Shown piece after piece: positions 53,783-62,091 of a stretch of DNA of 64,000 bases. Location: the NCBI GenBank assembly GCA_016178705.1, contig JACOST010000015.1, forward strand, positions 170,972-234,971, given 5' to 3'. This stretch comes from Deltaproteobacteria bacterium. Lineage in GTDB: Bacteria > Desulfobacterota > Binatia > HRBIN30 > JACQVA1. The notes below the pieces were generated by a model that worked only from the letters and a program-made list of their open reading frames with translations, did not search any database and was not told the origin of the DNA. The translations under genes and the position numbers were made by a program. The first letter of the stretch is position 1; each line of letters starts with the position of its first letter.

Positions 53783-55456
53783 ATGACCCACATTGAAACT
53801 CCCGTGCTCGTCGTGGGCGCCGGTCCGGCCGGGATGACGGCCGCTCTCCTCTTGTCCCGGCTCGGAATTGCGAGCCGCATCATCGATCGGCGCGCCGCGC
53901 CGCACTCGGCCCCGGCAGCACACGTCGTCAACGCGCGCACCTTCGAGATCTTCCGGGCTGCTGGCGTCGACATGCAGGCGATCGCCTCGGCATGCCAGGA
54001 TCCGGCGGACGCAGGTCAGGTGCTGTGGGTCACCACGCTCGCGGGTAAGGAACTCGGCCGCCTGCCCTATGAACGGCAGGGCGAAGACGCGTTAGCGTAC
54101 ACGCCCACACCGCTCCGCAACCTCTCACAACACCGTCTCGAACCGATACTGCTCGACCATCTTCGAGGCTGCGCAAACATTGACATCGCATACGGGCACG
54201 AGTGGGAGCACGCCGAACAGGATAGTGCGAGCGTGACGTCGAGGATTCGCGATCACACCAGCGGCGCGGTGTACGAAGCGAGCAGTCGCTGGCTCATCGC
54301 CGCCGACGGCGCTGCCAGCTCGGTCCGCAAGCTCCTCGGCATCGAGCCGATCGGCCCTGATCGTCTGCAGAGCTTCGTGATGATTCATTTCGAGGCGAAT
54401 CTGCGCGCGCTCGTCGGCCACCGGCCGGCGGTTTTGTACTGGACTACCGCACCAGAAGCGACCGGCACCTTCGTCGCGCACGACATCGACTCGACGTGGG
54501 TCTACATGAAGCCATGGGACCCCGACACCGAATCGGTGGAGGACTACTCCCCAGCCGTGTGCGTGGACATCGTCCGTCAGGCGATGGGGACGGACGCATA
54601 TCCGTTCGCCATCCGCACCGTCCGCATGTGGACGATGACCGCACAGGTCGCCGAGCGCTATCGCGAGCGACGCGTCTTTCTGGTCGGGGACTCCGCGCAT
54701 CGATTTCCTCCCACCGGTGGCCTCGGCCTCAACACCGGCGTACAGGATGCGCACAATCTCGTGTGGAAGATCGCCGCCGTGGAGGCGGGTCGGGCGCCAG
54801 ACGCGCTGCTCGACACGTACGAGGTCGAGCGGCGTCCCGTTGCGCAAAACAATGCGGACGTGAGCTTGCAGAACGCGATGCGCCTGGCTGAGGTCTATCA
54901 GGCACTGGCGACTGCCGATGCGACTGGCGACGCGCTGCGGGCCGCCATCGCCAACCAAGCTGAACACTTTGATATGCTCGGACTCCAGCTTGGGTTCATC
55001 TACGAGTCGGGCGCCATTGCTGGTGAGCGCGACGAGAAGCCGTCACATGGAAGCTCGGTACGCGAATATGTGCCGACCGCTTATCCCGGCGCGCGGGTCC
55101 CGCACGCCTGGGTGACACGCGCAGGCGTCCGCGTCTCGACGCTCGATCTCTTCGCCTACGACCGTTTCACATTGGTGACGGGCCCGGCGGGACAGCCGTG
55201 GATCGAAGCCGTGCTCGGTCCCGTAAGAATCGATTGCGTCGTCATTGGGCGAGACATCGTCGATGAGAACGGACATTGGATGAAACTCCTCGGCATCGAT
55301 GCCGGCGGCGCGCTGCTGGTGCGCCCGGATCAGCACGTCGCGTGGCGCTCGCAGCATGCGGTTACCGACACCACCGCAGCGCTGTCGCGTGCGCTCGCCA
55401 CGATCCTTTCGTCAGTATCCTCTCGAACCGACGCGATCAATCGAAGAACGGAGTAG
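53783..55456 (+). CDS. FAD-dependent aromatic monooxygenase (phenol hydroxylase-like), second copy
   Basis: A 557-residue relative of the hydroxylase at 49.5-51.2 kb. ATG 53783 gives MTHIETPVLVVGAGPAG with the FAD motif. ADGAASSVRKLLG and GDSAHRFPPTGGLGLNTGVQD (in two parts, about 302) are the other cofactor motifs; the C-terminal part ends GALLVRPDQHVAWR, as in the first copy. The pair could act on different ring positions or substrates. It is in one operon with the VOC and SDR genes. Confidence 0.9.
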   Translation: MTHIETPVLVVGAGPAGMTAALLLSRLGIASRIIDRRAAPHSAPAAHVVNARTFEIFRAAGVDMQAIASACQDPADAGQVLWVTTLAGKELGRLPYERQGEDALAYTPTPLRNLSQHRLEPILLDHLRGCANIDIAYGHEWEHAEQDSASVTSRIRDHTSGAVYEASSRWLIAADGAASSVRKLLGIEPIGPDRLQSFVMIHFEANLRALVGHRPAVLYWTTAPEATGTFVAHDIDSTWVYMKPWDPDTESVEDYSPAVCVDIVRQAMGTDAYPFAIRTVRMWTMTAQVAERYRERRVFLVGDSAHRFPPTGGLGLNTGVQDAHNLVWKIAAVEAGRAPDALLDTYEVERRPVAQNNADVSLQNAMRLAEVYQALATADATGDALRAAIANQAEHFDMLGLQLGFIYESGAIAGERDEKPSHGSSVREYVPTAYPGARVPHAWVTRAGVRVSTLDLFAYDRFTLVTGPAGQPWIEAVLGPVRIDCVVIGRDIVDENGHWMKLLGIDAGGALLVRPDQHVAWRSQHAVTDTTAALSRALATILSSVSSRTDAINRRTE

Positions 55457-55461
55457 AACGC

Positions 55462-56241
55462 ATGAATCTCGGACTCGAAGGACGAAAGGCGATCGTATGC
55501 GCGTCGAGCCGTGGCCTTGGAAGGGCCTGCGCGATGGCGCTCGCGCGCGAGGGGGTCGCCGTCGTCGTCAACGGTCGTGATGTCGAGCATCTCGAGGCAA
55601 CGGCCGCAGCGATCCGCGGCGAGACGGGGGCGGAGGTGACGGCCGTCGCGGCCGACCTCTGTAGTGACGAGGGCCGTGAGCGGCTCGTAGCAGCGTGCCC
55701 GGAGCCTGATATCCTGGTTACGAACAACGGCGGGCCCGCACCGGGCCGTTTCGAGGACTGGGATCACGCGGCGTGGCTCGCGGCACTCGAACAGAACCTG
55801 CTGGCTCCTGCGCTCCTGATTCGTGCCGTGATCGGCGGGATGCGCGCGCGTCGCTTCGGACGCATCGTCAACATCACCTCGGCGATGGTGAAATCACCGC
55901 ATCCGCTCATGGGGCTTTCAACAGCCGCGCGTAGCGCGCTCACCGCGGTATGCAAGGGGCTGTCGCGCGAGGTTGCCCGCGACAACGTGACGATCAACAA
56001 CCTCCTTCCCGAACGCATCGACACTGACCGTCAGCGTTTCATGGCCGGGCTGCAGGCAGCGGCGCGCGGCATCTCGATCGAGCAGGCGTATCAAGACATC
56101 GCCGCGTCGATCGCGGCGAATCGGCTTGGCACCCCCGAAGAGTTCGCCGCGGCGTGTACCTACTTGTGCAGCGCCCAAGCCGGGTTCGTATCGGGCCAGA
56201 ACCTACAGATCGATGGTGGCTCGTACGCGGGATTGATTTGA
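55462..56241 (+). CDS. atypical short-chain dehydrogenase/reductase (no catalytic Tyr-Lys)
   Basis: A 259-residue SDR fold protein. The cofactor motif is CASSRGLGRACA and NNGG is also present. Catalytic Ser is in ITSAM, but the residues 13 and 17 places later, normally Tyr and Lys, are Ser and Arg (GLSTAARSAL). This LSxxAR form defines a subgroup of SDRs often found in catabolic gene sets. It may use a different mechanism or bind a substrate without redox chemistry. The start ATG 55462 follows the monooxygenase stop by five bases. Confidence 0.88.
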   Translation: MNLGLEGRKAIVCASSRGLGRACAMALAREGVAVVVNGRDVEHLEATAAAIRGETGAEVTAVAADLCSDEGRERLVAACPEPDILVTNNGGPAPGRFEDWDHAAWLAALEQNLLAPALLIRAVIGGMRARRFGRIVNITSAMVKSPHPLMGLSTAARSALTAVCKGLSREVARDNVTINNLLPERIDTDRQRFMAGLQAAARGISIEQAYQDIAASIAANRLGTPEEFAAACTYLCSAQAGFVSGQNLQIDGGSYAGLI

Positions 56242-56327
56242 ACGGCGCTGGCTTCTGCCGCCAAGACCGAAAGCAGCGTGCGCTCCTCGTTGGGGGCTGA
56301 GCGTGGCAATTCGCCTGCTGGCAGGGT

Positions 56328-56851
56328 GTGGCACCGGGTACCAGCGCATCGGGTGTGCTGACGTGGCAGAACCTGCGCACGCCGTCTCCTTGGGTGATGG
56401 TGAAGACGCGCGTGGACGATCACGTGACAGTCCCGAACATTCTCACCGCAATCGCCACTTTCACTGACGAGAGCGGAGCGATCGCAACCAGCAGCCACGA
56501 TACCTTGGTGAGCGTCGAGAGCGGGGCAGCCACGAGCGCACCAGGCGTGCTCAGCCTGTCGCTGACCGCGCCGAGGACCGTTCGGCGGGACTCATCACCC
56601 AGTTCACCGTTCGCTATCGTGGTCTGAACAGCGACGGCAAGCTGACCGTGGCACTGCCTATCGAAATCCAGACGCCGCTCACGATTCCCGCAGCAGAGGT
56701 CGGTGCCGATGGGCAGCTCATGTGGAGCGGACTACCGGGGCCGAGCGGCTCGATCAAAATTCTCGGTCGGTTGAGCGCGCGCGCCGCGCCAGGCAGCGTG
56801 CTGTCCATCGCCGCATCGCTAGTGGACGGCCTCGGCAGCACGGCCAGCTAA
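56328..56851 (+). pseudogene. decayed fragment of a secreted repeat-domain protein
   Basis: From 56328 the frame reads VAPGTSASGVLTWQNL and PSPWVMVKTRVDDHVTVP through HDTLVSVESG, like DUF11/adhesin-type beta domains. After about 56575 the sense sequence shifts frame (LITQFTVRYRGLNSDGKL, then IPAAEVGADGQLMW) and stops at 56851. No signal peptide or start is visible. I infer a 5'-truncated, frameshifted remnant. The flanks at 56242-56327 and 56852-56973 contain nothing I can name. Confidence 0.55.
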
Positions 56852-56993
56852 ACGCAGACGGTCGCGGTGGGTGAATAGCCCATCAATCGAGACCTCGGTC
56901 CTAAGGACACTTACCGGTGACGGTGGCCGCCGAGCTTCGAGCGTCGAGCGTCGGGAAGTCGGCCTTCGAGGTCGCCCATGACAAATACAGTGC

Positions 56994-57152
56994 ATGAAAT
57001 GCCACAAGTGCGATCGGGAAGTGAGGGGTGAGGGACGGGGGACTCAGGAGCGGGCGTCCGGCGCGAGGGTTTTCGTACAGCACTTTGGGTGCGAGTGCGG
57101 CGAAGTATGGGACATGGACGTGCCGATCTCTGATGATCCTGCAGGAAACTGA
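56994..57152 (+). CDS. small zinc-ribbon-like protein, copy B (52 aa)
   Basis: MKCHKCDREVRGEGRGTQER through FGCECGEVWDMDVPISDD, nearly identical in protein to copy A at 46954-47157 (one Lys/Arg change in 51 residues) but with 13 silent differences. A one-base deletion next to codon 52 relative to copy A brings in TGA, so it lacks the last 16 residues including two Cys. Past that point the DNA still matches copy A for about 40 bases. The core CxxC...CxC is intact, and the silent pattern suggests the protein has been functional for most of its history. Confidence 0.7.
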   Translation: MKCHKCDREVRGEGRGTQERASGARVFVQHFGCECGEVWDMDVPISDDPAGN

Positions 57153-57407
57153 TGATGCGAACGCCGCGCCGAGCTTGCGAGTGCAAGGCCGGACGTGGTG
57201 GATGAGACGAGCGCTCTCCCCATACTTCTGATTTGTCTGATCGCCTTTGCCTGTCGGTCACTCAAGTCGCACTCCCAATGCTTGAGCGGTCGAACGACGT
57301 GCTAGACCAAAATACTCCACTACCGAATGCGCTCGATGATTGTTGTGGCGACCGATTTCTGGCAGAAGATGATTTCTGGCAGAAGAGAAGAGAAGAGTTG
57401 ATACGCT

Positions 57408-57794
57408 ATGTCCGCCAAGATCTTGGTGATCGACGATGATGCCAACACCATGATGATCATCTCTTCCATTTTGAAGAGTGCAGGGTACGCTGTCGTGCAA
57501 GCATATGGTGGCGACGACGCGATTCGCAAGGCAAAGGCTCAGCAGCCCAGCCTCGTGCTCACGGATCTCGAGATGCCCGACATGACCGGTGTCGAAGTCA
57601 TTGCCACGCTTCGGAAGGATCCCGCAACGCAGCACATTCCGATCGTCGCGGTCACGTCGCACACTTGGGATGTCATCGCGCAGTCGGCTGGGCAGGTGGG
57701 TTGCGACGGCTATCTCGCCAAGCCGTTTCTCCCCAAGCAGTTGATCGAGACGGTGCGTAAGTATCTGGCGTCAGCAACGCCAAAGTCGAGCTAA
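57408..57794 (+). CDS. CheY-like single-domain response regulator
   Basis: A 128-residue receiver without an output domain. Acidic DDD at 9-11, phosphoacceptor Asp in LVLTDLEMPDMTG, Thr/Ser in AVTSHTWDV and Lys in AKPFLPKQLIE. It is likely a phosphate shuttle or sink for the three kinases encoded on the opposite strand. Upstream, GATTTCTGGCAGAAG occurs twice in tandem (57354 and 57371), followed by AGAAG repeats. Confidence 0.93.
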   Translation: MSAKILVIDDDANTMMIISSILKSAGYAVVQAYGGDDAIRKAKAQQPSLVLTDLEMPDMTGVEVIATLRKDPATQHIPIVAVTSHTWDVIAQSAGQVGCDGYLAKPFLPKQLIETVRKYLASATPKSS

Positions 57795-57837
57795 GCCGGT
57801 GCGCGGACGTCAGGGTCCGCAGAATTCGGTGGCACAA

Positions 57838-59880
57838 CTATGCGGCGAGGCGGGTCGCAGCTTGCCGCTCGACCATCGCGATCAACACGCGGCCTTGAAC
57901 GGGCTTCGAGAGAAATTCGTCCATCCCGGCATCGAGGCATCTCTGGTGATCACGCGGTAGGGCATTCGCGGTCATGGCAACAATCGGCACGTGCCCCAGG
58001 CGTGCCTGCTCCCGTTCACGGCATCTAATCTCGGTCGCCGCTTCGTAGCCGTCCATCTCTGGCATTTGCACGTCCATCAGGATGATGTCGAAGGTGTCGC
58101 GCTCGAACGCCGCGAGCGCAGCCACGCCGGTATCGGCGACGACGACTGAATGGCCCCGCTGCTGCAGCACCGACAGCGCTACTTCCTGGTTAACGGGATT
58201 GTCCTCCGCGAGCAGCACGTGAAGCGATCGCAGTGGTCCTGTGGATTCCTCAGCCGCAGTAGGGAGCGCTTGCGTTTGATGTGCCGGATAGGGGACGACG
58301 AGGCTCTCTTCGGTTCCCACGCCACAGCGAACCGTAAAGCGGAACGAAGTGCCCTTACCAACTGTACTCTCGACCCAGATGCGGCCACCCATGAGCCCAA
58401 CGAGTTGCGCCGAGATGGCCAACCCGAGACCGGTACCGCCATATTGCCGAACGGTCGAGCCATCGGCTTGTTCGAACGGTGAAAAAATGAGCTGCTGTTT
58501 CTCGGGCGCAATACCGATACCCGTGTCGCGCACCGTGAAAAGCAACTCGATGGTCGAATCGGTAACTGCGCTGTCCGGCACGTCCGCCGCCGGCGGTACC
58601 CGATGCACGTGAATCGTGACGCTGCCCTGCTGGGTAAACTTGATCGCGTTTCCAACCAGGTTCACGATGACCTGGTAGAGCCGATCGCTGTCACCGATGA
58701 TCGTCGCCGGCACCTCGGGGGCAATGTCGTATGCGACCGTGAGGCCCTTCTGCTCGGCCCACACCTGGAGCACTTTGATAGGGTCGACGGTATCGCGCAA
58801 GCGGAACGGCGCTGAGGCGACCGTGAGCTTGCCAGCTTCGAGCCGCGAGAAGTCGAGAATTTCGTCGATCACCCGCAGTAAGAGCTGCGCGGACCCCTGG
58901 AGCGTATTCAATCGCGCCCGCTGTTCCGTGGTCAGGTCGGTTCGCAGCACGAGTTCGGCCATACCGAGTACGCCGTTCATCGGCGTGCGGATCTCGTGGC
59001 TCATCCGCGCAAGGAATTCGCTCTTGGCGCCGCTCGCGCGCTCGGCATCAGCGCGGGCTTGACGAAACTCCTGTTCGATCCGCTTGCGTTCGGTGATGTC
59101 TCGGGCGACGCCGAGAAGCGCTACTGGCTGTCCACCGACGCGGCAAATGGCCCAGCTGAATTCTCCGACCACGTAGTCACCCGATGCCCGCAGGATGCGC
59201 AGTTCCTGCGACGATAGCGCCTTCTCTCGTTCGTATGGGTGCCGGAACACCTCCGTGACTACGGCCAGGTCGTCCGGATGCAGGAGCGGCACAAACGGCT
59301 GGCCGAGCCATGCGGCGCGTTGCCAGCCCGTGACGACTTCGAAGGCGCGATTCAGCGAGGCGATCCGTCCATCGGGCGAGATGGTGACCAATACGTCGCG
59401 TGCGTGGTCTATGATCGCTCGATACTGTTCTTCTGAATCCCGCAACCGCTCCTCGGCTTGCTGCCGCTGCCGGCGCTCGTCGCGCTCGCGGAGGGCGCGG
59501 CGGACGACCGGCCCCAACCGCTCTAAGTGTGTCTTCAGCACGTAGTCGGTGGCGCCCGCCTTCAGGCTCTCAACCGCGACCTCCTCGCCGATGGTGCCCG
59601 ACACCAGAATGAACGGGACGTCCAACCCCAGATCCCGAACGATCCGCACAGCGCTGAAGCCGTCGAAATCCGGCAGGGTATAGTCCGCAACGATGACGTC
59701 GAACTCGGCTCTCTGCACGCACGCACGGAGGTCCTCGCGGGTTTGGACACGTTCCCACCGGCAGGCGTAGCCTGCCTCTTCCAGCCGCGCGACTTCTAGC
59801 TCCGCATCGAGCGCGCTATCCTCGAGGATCAACAAGCGCAACGGCTCGCTAGCCGGCAACAATGACGCCGCGACCGTCAT
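57838..59880 (-). CDS. hybrid sensor kinase: receiver-PAS-HisKA-ATPase-receiver
   Basis: A 680-residue cytoplasmic kinase. Receiver 1 (about 14-130: FDVIVADYTLPDFDG), PAS (about 148-270), HisKA with His near 292 in MSHEIRTPMNGVLGM, ATPase (about 405-525: VNLVGNAIKFT, GTGLGLAI) and receiver 2 (about 555-675: IILMDVQMPEMDG, LSKP). No membrane helix. The first receiver is of the ATDYVLKTHLERL kind shared with the next kinase. The ATGA overlap with the upstream kinase couples them. No Hpt protein is nearby. Confidence 0.93.
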   Translation of the reverse strand: MTVAASLLPASEPLRLLILEDSALDAELEVARLEEAGYACRWERVQTREDLRACVQRAEFDVIVADYTLPDFDGFSAVRIVRDLGLDVPFILVSGTIGEEVAVESLKAGATDYVLKTHLERLGPVVRRALRERDERRQRQQAEERLRDSEEQYRAIIDHARDVLVTISPDGRIASLNRAFEVVTGWQRAAWLGQPFVPLLHPDDLAVVTEVFRHPYEREKALSSQELRILRASGDYVVGEFSWAICRVGGQPVALLGVARDITERKRIEQEFRQARADAERASGAKSEFLARMSHEIRTPMNGVLGMAELVLRTDLTTEQRARLNTLQGSAQLLLRVIDEILDFSRLEAGKLTVASAPFRLRDTVDPIKVLQVWAEQKGLTVAYDIAPEVPATIIGDSDRLYQVIVNLVGNAIKFTQQGSVTIHVHRVPPAADVPDSAVTDSTIELLFTVRDTGIGIAPEKQQLIFSPFEQADGSTVRQYGGTGLGLAISAQLVGLMGGRIWVESTVGKGTSFRFTVRCGVGTEESLVVPYPAHQTQALPTAAEESTGPLRSLHVLLAEDNPVNQEVALSVLQQRGHSVVVADTGVAALAAFERDTFDIILMDVQMPEMDGYEAATEIRCREREQARLGHVPIVAMTANALPRDHQRCLDAGMDEFLSKPVQGRVLIAMVERQAATRLAA

Positions 59881-61622
59881 GCCGCTCCGCCTTGAACACG
59901 CTGCGCCGGCACGACGCCAGATGACGGCACCCAGATGCGGAAGGTGGAGCCCTGGCCGGGCGTGCTGGCGACCGTGATCCGGCCGCCGAGCACATCGAGC
60001 AGGCGGCGGGCAACATGCAAGCCGAGGCCCACGCCGCCATGCCGCCGTGTGAGTGCCCGTTCACCCTGACGGAATGATTGGAAGATGACCGGCAAGACTT
60101 CGGGGGTGATGCCAGTGCCGGTGTCTGTCACCGTGATCTCGATGCCACCGTCGTGCGGGTGCGCGTCGACCATGACCGTGCCTGTGTCGGTGAACTTGAT
60201 GGCGTTGTCGATGACCTTCTTGATGATCACCTTGAACTTTGCCCGGTCGATCCGCAACCGCCGTGCCGCCGGTGCCACCTCCAACTGCATGCGCAGGTCC
60301 GGCTTATCGCCGCGGGCGGCTTCGGTCTCGGTGTCGATCTGCGCAAACAGGTCTAAGAGATCCAGTGTCCCGATGTCGAGGCTCGATGCTCCCGCATCGA
60401 GCAGCCCCACATCGAGGGTTGTGTTGACCAAGTCGAGCAGCTCGCGCGTCGCCCGACCCGAGTGCTGCAACGCCTCCCGCTGGTTCGCGTTCAACGGACC
60501 GAGCGAGCCGTTGGCGAGCATCTCGCCGTACCCCATGATGATGTGGAGGGGGGTCCGTAGCTCGTGCGACATGACGGCGACAAAATCCGATTTCAGCCGG
60601 CTCACCTCGTCGAGTTCTTGCACGACGTGCGCATTGGCGAGGGCGAGCGAGGCCAGTTGAGCGATACCGAGTGCCATCCGACGGTGCGTGCGCGTAAACG
60701 GCGCGGCACGGCGCCGGTTGGCGGCAAGCACGCCGACAATGCCGGCGGCACGGCGCAGCGCCACGTAGAGGCTAACACCAGATATGGTGCACTCCACCTG
60801 CGGTAGCAGGAGCCCCGGAGGTGAGGCGTCCGCGGGCAGCTCGACGACTGAGTCACTTTCCAAGCGCCCGAGCAGCTGGGCGAGAGCGCCCGCTGCGGAG
60901 CGTTCAACACGGCGGGCGTCCCCGTCATCGGCGCCTTCGCAGTGGCCGGCCATCACGACGTAGGTGCCGTCGGGTTGCAAGAGGAAGGTGTGGCTGCAAT
61001 CGGACTGCAGAAGCTCCGTCGTCAGCTGGCACAGCTTTCTGAGCAGCACAGGCGTGTCGAGCGAAGCGATCATCTCATGCGCGACTCGCCCGAGAGCCCC
61101 GGAGACCTCAGCTTCTTCGACGCGCGCAGCTTCCGTCTCACGATGCCGCTGCGCATCCGCGTATTCTGCCAGCGCTCGTCGAACAGCGGGCACCAGGCGC
61201 TTCAATCGCGTCTTGAGGACGTAGTCGGTCGCGCCGGCCCTCAAGCTGTCGATGGCCTCGTCCTCGCCGAGCGTTCCAGAGACGAGAATGAACGGGACGA
61301 CCAACCCCTTGTCGCGCACCAGTCGGAGCGCCGCGAGGCCGTTGTAGTCAGGCAACCGATAATCGGAAAGGATGCAATCGTAGGACTCCGCATCTAAGCA
61401 CGCGAGGAAGTCCTCGAGGGTTTGGACGCGTTCCCACTCGCAGCTGTAGCCTGCGTTTTCCAGCTGCGCCACTTCGAGCTCGGCATCGCGCACGCTGTCC
61501 TCGAGGAGCAACAGGTGCAACGGCCCGCGTGCCGGTGAGGATGATGCCGGGAGCGTCATGCCGCTGCGCTCGGCGGCTTGTGCGCTGGCGGGGTCCGGTG
61601 AGGGCATGTCGCTATTCCGCAT
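59877..61622 (-). CDS. sensor kinase: receiver-GAF-HisKA-ATPase
   Basis: A 581-residue cytoplasmic kinase; the start may be 61622 or 61607. Receiver (about 35-150: YDCILSDYRLPDYNG, ending ATDYVLKTRLKRL), a GAF-like domain (about 180-335), HisKA with His near 351 in VMSHELRTPLHIIMGYGEM, and ATPase (KKVIDNAIKFT, VTDTGTGI, GGVGLGLHVARRLL). The receiver is a close paralogue of receiver 1 of the downstream kinase. The two overlap by four bases. Confidence 0.92.
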   Translation of the reverse strand: MRNSDMPSPDPASAQAAERSGMTLPASSSPARGPLHLLLLEDSVRDAELEVAQLENAGYSCEWERVQTLEDFLACLDAESYDCILSDYRLPDYNGLAALRLVRDKGLVVPFILVSGTLGEDEAIDSLRAGATDYVLKTRLKRLVPAVRRALAEYADAQRHRETEAARVEEAEVSGALGRVAHEMIASLDTPVLLRKLCQLTTELLQSDCSHTFLLQPDGTYVVMAGHCEGADDGDARRVERSAAGALAQLLGRLESDSVVELPADASPPGLLLPQVECTISGVSLYVALRRAAGIVGVLAANRRRAAPFTRTHRRMALGIAQLASLALANAHVVQELDEVSRLKSDFVAVMSHELRTPLHIIMGYGEMLANGSLGPLNANQREALQHSGRATRELLDLVNTTLDVGLLDAGASSLDIGTLDLLDLFAQIDTETEAARGDKPDLRMQLEVAPAARRLRIDRAKFKVIIKKVIDNAIKFTDTGTVMVDAHPHDGGIEITVTDTGTGITPEVLPVIFQSFRQGERALTRRHGGVGLGLHVARRLLDVLGGRITVASTPGQGSTFRIWVPSSGVVPAQRVQGGAA

Positions 61623-61634
61623 TCCGTACTCAGA

Positions 61635-62069
61635 TCAGCGGGGCGGTGGCTGATTGACCAGCACCCAGAACAGGCTGAGGCTCTTCACGGCGTCGATGAA
61701 CGACGCGAACTCGACTGGCTTCACTACGTAGGCGTTGACGCCGAGGCGGTATCCCTCGACGATGTCGTGCTCCTCGCGTGACGACGTCAGGACCACCACC
61801 GGAATAGTCTTGAGCTCCGGGTCAGCCTTGATCTGCCGCAATACGTCGAGCCCACTCACCTTCGGCATCTTCAGGTCGAGCAGCACCAAGAGGGGATGCC
61901 CGGGTGGCCGGTTCGCGAACGCCCCGCGGCGGTAGAGGTAGTCGAGCGCTGCGGCGCCGTCGCGCGCGACGATGACCTCATTGGCCAGGTGGTGTTCCTC
62001 GAGCGCTGCCAGCGTCAGCTCGACGTCATTGGCGCTGTCGTCAGCGAGCAGAATCTTCCTGGCTTCCAT
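61635..62069 (-). CDS. Rcp1-like response regulator
   Basis: A 144-residue single receiver of the kind paired with phytochrome-like kinases. ILLADDSANDVELTLAALEE, phosphoacceptor Asp in LVLLDLKMPKVSG, VLTSSREEHDI and VKPVEFASF. The loop RRGAFANRPPGHP is typical of the Rcp1 group. It lies 22 bases downstream of the GAF-containing kinase at 62-64 kb, whose His domain matches those partners. Confidence 0.93.
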   Translation of the reverse strand: MEARKILLADDSANDVELTLAALEEHHLANEVIVARDGAAALDYLYRRGAFANRPPGHPLLVLLDLKMPKVSGLDVLRQIKADPELKTIPVVVLTSSREEHDIVEGYRLGVNAYVVKPVEFASFIDAVKSLSLFWVLVNQPPPR

Positions 62070-62091
62070 GCACCCTCGATCGCAGCGAATC

